Source: Pseudomonadota bacterium
Lineage (GTDB): Bacteria; Pseudomonadota; Gammaproteobacteria; Burkholderiales; Burkholderiaceae_C
Direction: 5' to 3'
Length of the DNA: 8,795 bases
Assembly: GCA_023436025.1 (NCBI GenBank)
Contig: JAEZKX010000237.1
Coordinates: 1-8,795 of the forward strand
The position numbers and the translations under genes were made by a program. Positions 1 to 5,510 of the stretch are shown here, in pieces (the first letter of the stretch is position 1; every line of letters begins with the position of its first letter). The notes beneath the pieces were generated by a model. That model did not search any database. It was not told the origin of the DNA and saw only the letters and a program-made list of their open reading frames with translations.

Positions 1-1
1 G

Positions 2-85
2 ACCCTGTTCGCGCTGTCGAACCTATGGATGGTGCGAAAGCAGTTGATGGCGATGACGGGAGTGGTGCGTCCGAAAACAGCATGA
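2..85 (+). CDS. IS5-family transposase, C-terminal end (partial)
   Basis: This reading frame is open from the window edge to TGA at 83-85. It begins TLFALSNLWMVRKQ and ends VVRPKTA. The Leu-Phe-Ala-Leu-Ser-Asn-Leu-Trp-Met-x-Arg stretch is the typical final helix of IS5-family DDE transposases (DDE_Tnp_1 type), just after the catalytic Glu region. The catalytic residues themselves lie upstream of the window, so activity cannot be judged. The stop is 114 bp before the element's right end, a usual distance for this group. The gene runs toward the small minus-strand gene at 200-328. Confidence 0.75.
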   Translation, partial: TLFALSNLWMVRKQLMAMTGVVRPKTA

Positions 86-181
86 AGCCAAGGAACCGGG
101 CGAAAGTGCCCCCCAACGGCAGGGAAATCGGCGGTTTGAGCTGCTTCGCAACTTCAACCGAACATCAGGCTGCCAGTTTCG

Positions 182-199
182 GACTTGTTCAGACCTTCC
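182..199. repeat. IS right terminal inverted repeat
   Basis: GACTTGTTCAGACCTTCC ends exactly where TTAG begins. Its partner at the left end is not in the window, so the pairing is inferred from resemblance to IS5-group ends. Confidence 0.65.
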
Positions 200-203
200 T
201 TAG
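200..203. repeat. Target-site duplication TTAG (one copy visible)
   Basis: TTAG matches the YTAR target preference of IS5-group elements. Its first three bases, read on the minus strand, are the TAA stop codon of the small gene at 200-328, so the element inserted at that stop codon. Confidence 0.6.
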
Positions 204-328
204 GGGCTGCCGAAGATCATCCCGACGACAAAGGTTCCAAGAATCACCACCGCGACGACGATCAACGGAGCGTTGTATCCCTCCCACCACTTGGGAGCGC
301 CATATGGCTTAACTGCGTTCTGTTTCAT
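200..328 (-). CDS. Small single-span membrane protein, 42 aa, unknown function
   Basis: I do not recognise this protein. It has a short polar N-terminus rich in Lys, Pro and Trp (MKQNAVKPYGAPKWWEGY), then one hydrophobic stretch of about 20 residues rich in Val and Ile (about 22-40), ending GMIFGSP. This is the shape of a small single-pass membrane protein. The start at 328 is chosen because the frame upstream of it (to 436) reads as non-protein-like. There is no clear Shine-Dalgarno sequence. The -10-like TATTAT at 336-341 (minus) lies 7 nt before the ATG, which would suit a leaderless transcript, but no -35 is convincing. The TAA stop coincides with the IS target site, so the coding sequence is intact. 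It could be a fortuitous ORF. Confidence 0.45.
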   Translation of the reverse strand: MKQNAVKPYGAPKWWEGYNAPLIVVAVVILGTFVVGMIFGSP

Positions 329-658
329 TTTGCGAATAATAGCGACCCCGCCCCGTACCGTGCTGCTTGGGTCCAGCTGCGGCCGAGTTCCACATGGCGA
401 GTGGATGGAACGACTCCACGTCCACGGAAGCCGCAAGTGAAAGCCGCAAGCATGACATTGACTTATTGGCGCAGATAGTCTGCCAAAGCTTCGAAGCGTG
501 CCAGTAAGCCCAGCCTCTAGTCCTTCAATCGGTGCCCGTCGCCATGACCTTGAACTTGTTGGATGCCCAGGATAAACCGACGCTGCTGTACACCATCAGC
601 ACGTTGGGCAACACGCTGGCCGAAGCCGCTTGGGCTGACGCTTCCACTGACTGCTGAC
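329..658. other. Gene-poor, lower-GC patch between the IS-flanked small gene and the fumarase stump
   Basis: About 330 bp has no convincing gene and reads by eye as less GC-rich than the DNA from 660 onward. The only tidy ORF is 544-657 (plus), 37 codons starting MTLNLLDAQDKPTLLYTIS. It has no recognisable family and no Shine-Dalgarno, and I do not call it a gene. The patch ends abruptly at about 658, where similarity to fumarase begins on the minus strand. This suggests a rearrangement junction. Confidence 0.4.
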
Positions 659-727
659 TTAGCTGATGTACTGGAGGCCGGCCGCGATGGACTCGATGAG
701 GTCGGCGGCTTTGATCGTGGTCGTCAT
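659..727 (-). pseudogene. Class I fumarate hydratase, N-terminal 22-codon stump
   Basis: Read on the minus strand this encodes MTTTIKAADLIESIAAGLQ followed by YIS and TAA. It matches the start of class I (Fe-S) fumarases of beta- and gammaproteobacteria, which begin M-T-x-I-(K/R)-x-x-D-L-I-x-S-(I/V)-A-x-x-L-Q-(Y/F)-I-S-Y-Y-H-P and run to about 500 residues. Similarity ends at Ile-Ser: the expected Tyr-Tyr-His-Pro is missing and a stop follows at 659-661. Everything carrying the Fe-S cysteines and the active site is absent, so no enzyme can result. The stump lies 35 nt downstream of the rhomboid gene, presumably the ancestral arrangement. The assignment rests on 22 residues, but they are the characteristic ones. 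Confidence 0.7.
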
Positions 728-762
728 GGCTTGCGGGCGGGAAGGGGGAGGGACTCCCGGGA

Positions 763-1380
763 TTATCCCAGACGCGCTTGCGGCGTCCCCCGGCGCCTGC
801 CCGCCAACGCCAGCGCCAGCGCCACCACCGCGCCGGCGAGGAAGCCGAACCCGTGGCCGGCCTTGATGGTGTGGGCGACGTACAGGTCCAGACCGGCCTG
901 GATGGCGACGACTGCGAGTGCGAGGCTCCGGCCGGCGCGTCCGGCCGGCAGGACCAGGGCCGCTGCGCACAGCGCCATCAGCGCCTGCGAAGCGCCCGAG
1001 CTGACCAGCTGCGGATAGGCGAGCACGCTGGCCAGTTGGCCGAGCGTCCCGCCGACCATGGCGACCAGGGCCACGGTGGCCGGCCCGTGGCGCCGTTCCA
1101 GCGCGCCGCCGATGAGGGCCACGCAGGCGGCGTTGAACAGCATGTGCAAGCCATGCACATGCAGGAACTGCGACGTGACCAGCCGCCACCATTGGCTGTG
1201 CGCGCCGAGCTCGCCGTTGGCGGCTGCGATCTCCAGCAGCAGGCGCGAGCGCTGGCTCATCCAGATTGGCTGGTCGAGGAGGAGGGCGGTGATGCACCAG
1301 GCCAGGACGATCGCGCCGGCCAGCGCGACTGACAGCAGCGGCCGGAATCGTTGTGGTGGGTCGGTTGGGGTGGCGGTCAT
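763..1380 (-). CDS. Rhomboid family intramembrane serine protease
   Basis: This 205-residue polytopic membrane protein cleaves transmembrane substrates within the bilayer. After a first membrane segment (about 15-35), residues 64-84 carry the family signature WWRLVTSQFLHVHGLHMLFN with the H74-x4-H79-x3-N83 pattern that forms the oxyanion region. The catalytic serine is S131 in S-G-A-S (128-131). The partner histidine is H176 in G-H-G-F-G-F-L-A-G (175-183). Both members of the catalytic dyad are present and the length is usual for a minimal bacterial rhomboid, so it should be active. The start at 1380 is the only one giving a normal N-terminus; the frame upstream does not look like protein. 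Its Shine-Dalgarno is weak. Substrate unknown. The fumarase stump follows on the same strand. Confidence 0.9.
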   Translation of the reverse strand: MTATPTDPPQRFRPLLSVALAGAIVLAWCITALLLDQPIWMSQRSRLLLEIAAANGELGAHSQWWRLVTSQFLHVHGLHMLFNAACVALIGGALERRHGPATVALVAMVGGTLGQLASVLAYPQLVSSGASQALMALCAAALVLPAGRAGRSLALAVVAIQAGLDLYVAHTIKAGHGFGFLAGAVVALALALAGRRRGTPQARLG

Positions 1381-1704
1381 CGAGTGGCCCCATGAAGCGG
1401 GTCCCGCTGGAAAGCACTGGAGGCGTGCGCGCCGAACACCGGCGTCAAGTCGCGCCAGGCGGCAGGGTATCACCGCGCAGCTGCAGGTGGGCGTCCCCGC
1501 GGATCCGCTGGGGTGGCGGCCGCTCGCCGAGCAAAGAGTCAGGTCAGATGCGCGCCGGCCGGGCAGCCGGAGAAGGTCGCGGACGTGCCGTGTGCAGCGC
1601 CGCGGCGCCCGCATGTGCGTTCCAGGCGGCATCGCGCTGGGTGCGTCGCCCGCAGGGTGCGCATGCGCGAGGCCGCTTGCGCCGCGCGCGCAGGACGGAT
1701 GATG
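1381..1704. other. Non-coding stretch between rhomboid and OsmC genes
   Basis: About 320 bp separates the divergent rhomboid and OsmC starts. It is very GC-rich and all six frames read as Arg/Ala/Pro-rich noise. It must hold the rhomboid promoter, but I see no convincing -35/-10 pair for it. A TTGACG on the minus strand (around 1447-1452) lacks a -10 partner. No repeat or hairpin stands out. Confidence 0.4.
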
Positions 1705-1733
1705 TTTACCTTCTTCCGTACCCGCGCTATGCT
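1705..1733 (+). promoter_or_regulatory. Probable sigma-70 promoter of the OsmC gene
   Basis: TTTACC (1705-1710) and TATGCT (1728-1733) are separated by 17 bp. Each matches four of six consensus bases. The predicted transcription start near 1740 gives a leader of about 20 nt before the ATG at 1761. No operator is evident. Confidence 0.4.
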
Positions 1734-1760
1734 GAGTCCGGTCCGAGAGGAGCACGCGCC

Positions 1761-2279
1761 ATGGCGGAAGATCTCGTCGCACAAGCGGTTTCGCGCCTTC
1801 GCATCCACTTGACAGACGCACCGCAGCGGGGGCTGGGTACGGATTCTTTCGCAGCCGCCGTGCTCGCAGGCGGCCTGCGAACTGCCGTTACGGGTCCAGC
1901 GGGCCAGACGGCGACGACGGACATGCCACGCGGGATCGGCGGGCAGGCTTCGGCACCCACGCCTGGCTGGTACATGCGCGCCGGAATCGCCAGCTGCACC
2001 GCCACGGTGATTGCGCTTCGTGCCGCCGAACTCGGCGTGGGTCTCGACCATCTGGCGGTCAAGGTCACCAGCCGCTCCGATGACTGCGGGATGTTCGGCA
2101 TTGGCAATGCACCTGCAGGCCCGCTCTCGGCCAGCATGGAGGTCGAGATCCGTTCCGCTGCTGCGCAACCTGCGGTGCTGGAGGAACTGGTGCGATGGGG
2201 CATCGCCCACTCGCCGATGGCGGATGCCTTGACGCGTGCGGTGCCGCTGGAGGTCACGGTGCGGGCGGCGCAGTCCTGA
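1761..2279 (+). CDS. OsmC family protein
   Basis: This 172-residue cytoplasmic protein belongs to the OsmC/Ohr fold, whose members reduce organic or fatty-acid hydroperoxides with a reactive cysteine. The core motif is G-G-Q-A-S-A-P-T-P-G-W (60-70) followed by A-x-x-S-C-T-A-T-V-I-A (75-85), with C79 as the presumed peroxidatic cysteine. In the C-terminal half, where Ohr and OsmC carry the second (resolving) cysteine, the sequence is A-H-S-P-M-A-D-A-L (149-157), with Ser in its place. A further cysteine, C109, sits in S-D-D-C-G-M-F-G. This is the divergent OsmC-like subgroup rather than true OsmC or Ohr, so peroxidase activity is not assured. The start is fixed by AGGAG at 1748-1752, 8 nt before the ATG. 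It converges on DUF5996. Confidence 0.85.
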   Translation: MAEDLVAQAVSRLRIHLTDAPQRGLGTDSFAAAVLAGGLRTAVTGPAGQTATTDMPRGIGGQASAPTPGWYMRAGIASCTATVIALRAAELGVGLDHLAVKVTSRSDDCGMFGIGNAPAGPLSASMEVEIRSAAAQPAVLEELVRWGIAHSPMADALTRAVPLEVTVRAAQS

Positions 2280-2370
2280 TCTTGCATCGGCGGTTCCGCT
2301 TCTCGCGGCAAGACGCCGTGGCCTGTCTCTCGCGCCGCGCTGGCCTTTCAGGTCCGACTGGGCTTCGCGT

Positions 2371-3321
2371 TCATGCAGCGCCGGATTCTTGCGACGGCCT
2401 GCGCTCCAATGCGCCACGGTCCCAGCCACCCAGGGTGGCTGCGGCCTCGTAGGTGGACTGCAGGAAGTCCAGCAGCGTGGCGTCCGGGTCGGCCGAGGTG
2501 CGCACGGCCTCGTACGGCAAGATGAATTCGCGCGCCCCTGCGTGGTAGCGGGCCGCGGCCGGCCGGAAGGGATGGCTGGCATAGCCCTCGGGTTCGGGGT
2601 AGGCATAGGCGTAGAACGCGGCGTCGTCCACGGGTCCTCCGCCGGGCCAGAAACCCGCGCTGCTGCACGCGTGCGAATAGGCTTCCACCATCACGTAGTC
2701 AGGGCAGTTCGGCGCGCCGCCGGGATGGCGCGGCGCCGGCTGGCCGGAGAAACGCGTCACCGCCAGGTCGAAGCTGCCCCAGAAGAAGTGGGCGGGGCTT
2801 TGCTTGCCGACGAAGCCGCCGCGAAAGCGCTTGAACACGCGATCGACCTGCACCAGCGCGCGCCACCAGCGCTCGACGGCTTCCGGATCGTAGGTGGCAT
2901 GGGTCTCGTCCTCGGCGAAGGGAATCGCCTCCTCCACCTCGACGGGGCGGGCAAGAATGCGTGGCGCGAAGCCCAGCGCGTGCTGGGCCTGGGTGTATTG
3001 CGCATGGAACTGCGCGACGCTGAGGCCACCCAGCGGGAACGAACGCACGGCGCCGTCGGCCGTGCGCATCACGAGCAGATGATCGATGAAATCGAAGTCC
3101 ACCGTGAGCAGGCGTTCGCCCGAAGGCATGGGCGTCGTGGTCAGCCCGCGTTCGGTGACGTACAGCGTGCATTGCCACCAGTGGTTCTCCATGGGCGCCA
3201 GGGCCAAGCGGGTCTTGCCGACCACCTGGGTCCACATGTGCACGGTGGCCAGGGTGTCGCGCCAGCCGGCCAGGGGCAGCGCGGGCCAGGTGCCGGCTGC
3301 GGGCAATGCGGAGGTGGCCAT
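2371..3321 (-). CDS. DUF5996 family protein, function unknown
   Basis: This 316-residue soluble protein has no signal peptide or membrane span. It matches DUF5996, recognised by L-P-L-A-G-W-R-D-T-L-A-T-V-H-M-W-T-Q-V-V-G-K (15-36), then N-H-W-W-Q-C-T-L-Y-V-T-E-R-G-L (46-60), D-F-D-F-I-D-H (75-81), and the later F-F-W-G-S-F-D-L-A-V-T-R-F-S-G (179-193). The biochemical role of the family is not established. The conserved Trp and His residues suggest a ligand-binding or enzymatic pocket, but that is a guess. The start at 3321 follows GAAGG by 11-12 nt and matches the usual family N-terminus; an in-frame ATG 150 nt upstream gives an Arg-rich, non-family extension. The GAAGG overlaps the TGA of the FMN-reductase stump upstream, so translation may be coupled. 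It ends 91 bp from the OsmC stop, convergent, with no clear terminator between. Confidence 0.85.
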   Translation of the reverse strand: MATSALPAAGTWPALPLAGWRDTLATVHMWTQVVGKTRLALAPMENHWWQCTLYVTERGLTTTPMPSGERLLTVDFDFIDHLLVMRTADGAVRSFPLGGLSVAQFHAQYTQAQHALGFAPRILARPVEVEEAIPFAEDETHATYDPEAVERWWRALVQVDRVFKRFRGGFVGKQSPAHFFWGSFDLAVTRFSGQPAPRHPGGAPNCPDYVMVEAYSHACSSAGFWPGGGPVDDAAFYAYAYPEPEGYASHPFRPAAARYHAGAREFILPYEAVRTSADPDATLLDFLQSTYEAAATLGGWDRGALERRPSQESGAA

Positions 3322-3335
3322 GCGAATCGGGGCCT

Positions 3336-3491
3336 TCAGGCGGCCGCGGCGCCGGTGTACGACGGGATGCCGTGCGGCCTCGCAAGCTCCATCGTCGCTA
3401 CCGGCGTCGCCCGGGCTGCCGCAGCGCGCAGAAGCGCCATGTCGTACGAGGCGGCGCGCAGGCTGCCGCAAAGGCCTGGAACGCTGATCAC
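3336..3491 (-). pseudogene. NADPH-dependent FMN reductase, N-terminal stump (51 codons)
   Basis: The minus strand from a GTG at 3491 encodes (M/V)ISVPGLCGSLRAASYDMALLRAAAARA..., ending HGIPSYTGAAAA and TGA at 3336-3338. The G-S-L-R-x-x-S-x-(N/D)-x-A-L-L-R-A-A stretch is the flavin-phosphate-binding start of NADPH-dependent FMN reductases, followed by the usual x-x-I-P-x-Y. Those proteins run about 170-200 residues, so only the first quarter remains; similarity stops after I-P-S-Y-T and a low-complexity Ala run follows. The GTG start is supported by GGAAGG at 3500-3505 with 8 nt spacing. An ATG 13 codons upstream (3530) lacks a ribosome site. No functional flavodoxin-like fold can form. The stump sits 14 nt before DUF5996. 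Confidence 0.65.
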
Positions 3492-3557
3492 GAAAGCTTC
3501 CTTCCGTCGATTTCCGCGATGGCTGAGCATCGAGGGTGCACCCGGACGCTCGCGAAG

Positions 3558-3563
3558 ACTATA
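3558..3563 (-). promoter_or_regulatory. Possible -10 element for the FMN-reductase stump and DUF5996
   Basis: On the minus strand, TATAGT (five of six consensus bases) would start transcripts near 3551, about 60 nt before the GTG at 3491. No good -35 is present at 16-18 bp spacing, so an activator may be needed or the site may be fortuitous. It lies in the 190-bp gap shared with the divergent SDR gene. Confidence 0.3.
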
Positions 3564-3646
3564 CGCCTGTCCGCCGGTTGAGCTTGCGGTGCCTGGCGCC
3601 CCGCTGCCGCGTGGACGCGCGCGACAAAGATCTGGATGCGCATGGC

Positions 3647-3675
3647 TTGCCGCGCGCAGGGGCGCTTCCTATAGT
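3647..3675 (+). promoter_or_regulatory. Probable sigma-70 promoter giving a leaderless SDR transcript
   Basis: TTGCCG (3647-3652, four of six) and TATAGT (3670-3675, five of six) are separated by exactly 17 bp. The expected start point, 6-7 nt past the -10, is 3681-3682, and the SDR ATG begins at 3682. No Shine-Dalgarno precedes that ATG, which agrees with a leaderless mRNA. Confidence 0.5.
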
Positions 3676-3681
3676 CGTTCC

Positions 3682-4443
3682 ATGGAACATTCGTTGAACG
3701 GGAAAGTAGCTGTCGTCACCGGCGGCACGACGGGCGTCGGCGCGGGCATCGCGCATGCGCTGGCCGCCGTGGGCGCCCGGGTGGTCGTCACGGACGTGGA
3801 CCAGGGCCGGATCGACCAGGCGACCGCGTCATCGGCGGGGCGGCTCCTGGGCGAGCGCGCGGACGCGGGGGACGCCGCGCAGATGGACGCGCTGCTGCGG
3901 CGGGTCGTGCAGGCGCATGGGTCGCTGGACGTGCTCGTGCTGAATGCGGTGCACGACGCGCATGCGCCGCTGGGACGCATCACCGAGGACCAGTTCGACA
4001 CGATGATGCGGATCAACCTGCGCGGGCCGCTATTCACCATCCAGGCGGCCGTGCCGCTGATGCGCCCGGGCGGCGCCATCATCCTGATCGGCTCGACCGC
4101 TTCCGTCGCGCCGCCGGCCGGGATGGCGGTGTATGGCGCGATCAAGGCGGGCATGCGCGGCATGATGCGGTCGCTGGTCCAGGATCTCGGTGGAACGGGC
4201 ATTCGCTTGAACATGCTCAGCCCCGGCCCCGTGAACACGGAATCCCTGCGCCGGGCCCTGGTGAAGGCCGCGGGCGAGAAGGAGGCGGCTGCGATCATCG
4301 GGTCGATCGCCGGCCGCAGCCCCCTGCGCAGAATCGGTGAGCCGGAAGAGATCGGCCGGACGGCGGTCTTCCTGTCCAGCGACATGGCCAGCTACGTCAA
4401 CGGCACGGAACTCTTCGCGGACGGCGGCCTGCCGGCGGTGTAG
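3682..4443 (+). CDS. SDR family NAD(P)-dependent oxidoreductase
   Basis: This 253-residue cytoplasmic protein is a classical short-chain dehydrogenase/reductase, likely acting on an alcohol/ketone pair of unknown identity. It has the Rossmann motif T-G-G-T-T-G-V-G (13-20), an Asp at the end of the second strand (D38 in V-T-D-V-D), which favours NAD(H) over NADP(H), L-N-A (87-89) in place of N-N-A-G, and the tetrad N112, S138, Y151 and K155 (Y-G-A-I-K). The P-G-P-V-N-T segment (181-186) and the C-terminal N-G-T-E-L-F-A-D-G-G are typical. All catalytic residues are present and the length is normal. The start gives the standard M-x-x-x-L-x-G-K-V-A-V-V-T-G opening. The AraC-family gene begins 42 nt after the stop on the same strand, so the two are probably co-transcribed and the regulator may control this enzyme. 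Confidence 0.92.
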   Translation: MEHSLNGKVAVVTGGTTGVGAGIAHALAAVGARVVVTDVDQGRIDQATASSAGRLLGERADAGDAAQMDALLRRVVQAHGSLDVLVLNAVHDAHAPLGRITEDQFDTMMRINLRGPLFTIQAAVPLMRPGGAIILIGSTASVAPPAGMAVYGAIKAGMRGMMRSLVQDLGGTGIRLNMLSPGPVNTESLRRALVKAAGEKEAAAIIGSIAGRSPLRRIGEPEEIGRTAVFLSSDMASYVNGTELFADGGLPAV

Positions 4444-4485
4444 GCGACGTCGACCGCCGCACCCGCGCAAGCCCAACGCACGAGC

Positions 4486-5475
4486 ATGCACGACCTCCAG
4501 GAGCTGCCGCCCGGCGACGCGCTGAGCGACACCATCATGACGCTGGGCATCCGCGACGTGCGGTGCAGCCGCTTCGAGGCGAGCGGCGACTGGTCGTTCT
4601 CCTTCCCGCCGCAGGAGCGCCTGAAGTTCGTGGCGACGCTGCGCGGGCATGCGTGGCTCCTGGTGCCGCGCTGCGAGCCGCTGATGATCGAGGAAGGCGA
4701 CGTGTTCCTCATGGGGCCGACGCCGTATGTGGTCGCCGCGCGGCCAGAGCTCGCGCCGGCCACGGGCGCGCCGCTCTATCAGCAGTCCAGCGTGGCGCGG
4801 GTCGGCAGCGAGGTGCCGGCGACCACCGTCGGCGTCGGAGGCAGTGTCGCCTTTGCCAGCAGTGGGGCCGAATTCCTGTACGAGGCCTTGCCCATCTTCT
4901 TCGTGATCCGCCGGGGCGAACCTGCCGCGAAGGCGATCGTGCGCACGCTGGAGTTGCTGGAAGCGGAGATGGACAGCGCGCGGGCGGGCAGCAGGTTGAT
5001 CGCCACGCGGCTCGCGGAGGTCCTCCTGGTCGAGGGCATCCGCAGCGGGGTGATCGAGCGCGGAGGGGCGCCGCGCGGCTGGATCGGCGCATTGTCGGAC
5101 CGTCGGATCGCGGCTGCCCTGGCGCTGCTGCATGCGCAGATGGCCAGGAACTGGACGCTGGACGATCTCTCCACCGCGGTGGGCATGTCCCGGTCGGCCT
5201 TCGCCCTGCAGTTCAAGCAGCGGGTGGGCCGCGCGCCGCTGGACTACCTGCGGTACTGGCGGATGATGAAGGCGCGGTCGTCCCTCGCGTCCGGCAGGGT
5301 CAGCATCGCCGCGCTCGCCGAAGGCCTGGGCTACAACTCCCAGGCGGCGTTCACCCAGGCGTTCCGGCGACAGTTCGGCTGCACGCCCACGGCCTACCGG
5401 CCGCCGGGTCGCAAGGCGCATGCCGCGGACCAGCCGCGTGAGCATCCGCCGCTTTCGGCACCGGTCCCGCCGTAG
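4486..5475 (+). CDS. AraC family transcriptional regulator with cupin sensor domain
   Basis: This 329-residue DNA-binding protein has an N-terminal AraC-type cupin domain (about 12-195, Cupin_6-like, opening D-A-L-S-D-T-I-M-T-L) that would bind a small ligand. The C-terminal double helix-turn-helix domain has the first helix pair at about 223-245 (W-T-L-D-D-L-S-T-A-V-G-M-S-R-S-A-F) and the second at about 272-297 (V-S-I-A-A-L-A-E-G-L-G-Y-N-S-Q-A-A-F-T). It is followed by the family hallmark F-R-R-Q-F-G-C-T-P-T-A-Y-R. About 25 residues after that form a Pro/His-rich tail of no known role. The start at 4486 matches family N-termini, though no Shine-Dalgarno is seen. Position 42 nt after the SDR gene suggests it regulates that enzyme. 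The ligand cannot be inferred from sequence. Confidence 0.9.
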   Translation: MHDLQELPPGDALSDTIMTLGIRDVRCSRFEASGDWSFSFPPQERLKFVATLRGHAWLLVPRCEPLMIEEGDVFLMGPTPYVVAARPELAPATGAPLYQQSSVARVGSEVPATTVGVGGSVAFASSGAEFLYEALPIFFVIRRGEPAAKAIVRTLELLEAEMDSARAGSRLIATRLAEVLLVEGIRSGVIERGGAPRGWIGALSDRRIAAALALLHAQMARNWTLDDLSTAVGMSRSAFALQFKQRVGRAPLDYLRYWRMMKARSSLASGRVSIAALAEGLGYNSQAAFTQAFRRQFGCTPTAYRPPGRKAHAADQPREHPPLSAPVPP

Positions 5476-5497
5476 TCGAGAACAGGGGCGACCCGGT

Positions 5498-5510
5498 GGG
5501 CGAGACGCCC
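5498..5510. terminator. Short GC hairpin between convergent AraC and CusF-like genes
   Basis: GGGCG-AGA-CGCCC forms a perfect 5-bp stem with a 3-nt loop in the 34-bp gap between the two convergent stop codons. There is no T-run on either side, so it is at best a weak bidirectional terminator. Confidence 0.25.

Larger units (their letters stand above)
1..199 (+). mobile_element. Right end of an IS5-group insertion sequence (partial)
   Basis: The window opens inside an insertion sequence. It holds the last 27 codons of a transposase, about 95 bp of non-coding right end, and a terminal repeat GACTTGTTCAGACCTTCC at 182-199. Read inward this is GGAAGGTCTGAACAAGTC, which resembles the GGAAGGT...-type ends of the IS5 group. 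TTAG follows directly and fits the YTAR 4-bp target duplication known for that group. The left end is outside the window, so length and exact IS cannot be given. The element boundary at 199 is inferred from the repeat and the TTAG. Confidence 0.8.

Noticed and set aside
544..657. 37-codon plus-strand ORF beginning MTLNLLDAQDK
   Set aside because: No ribosome binding site and no recognisable family; possibly a fragment of something, but not supportable as a gene.
1353..1760. Upstream extension of the OsmC frame
   Set aside because: A promoter and a strong AGGAG site immediately precede the ATG at 1761, and the upstream residues are Arg/Gly-rich noise.
1381..1821. N-terminal extension of the rhomboid up to 1821
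   Set aside because: The added residues are not protein-like and overlap the OsmC start and promoter; rhomboid homology begins just after the Met at 1380.
2280..2370. Terminator between the convergent OsmC and DUF5996 genes
   Set aside because: Only a weak CTTGC...GCAAG pairing with a long loop and no T-run; not convincing.
2236..3681. Long plus-strand open frame continuing upstream of the SDR gene (735 codons in all)
   Set aside because: The part before 3682 is antisense to DUF5996, reads as Arg/Gly/Ala-rich noise, and the SDR family start at 3682 is unambiguous. High GC keeps the frame open.
4030..5445. 471-codon minus-strand frame opposite the SDR and AraC genes
   Set aside because: It is the complement of two well-supported genes, Arg/His/Pro-rich and without any family pattern.
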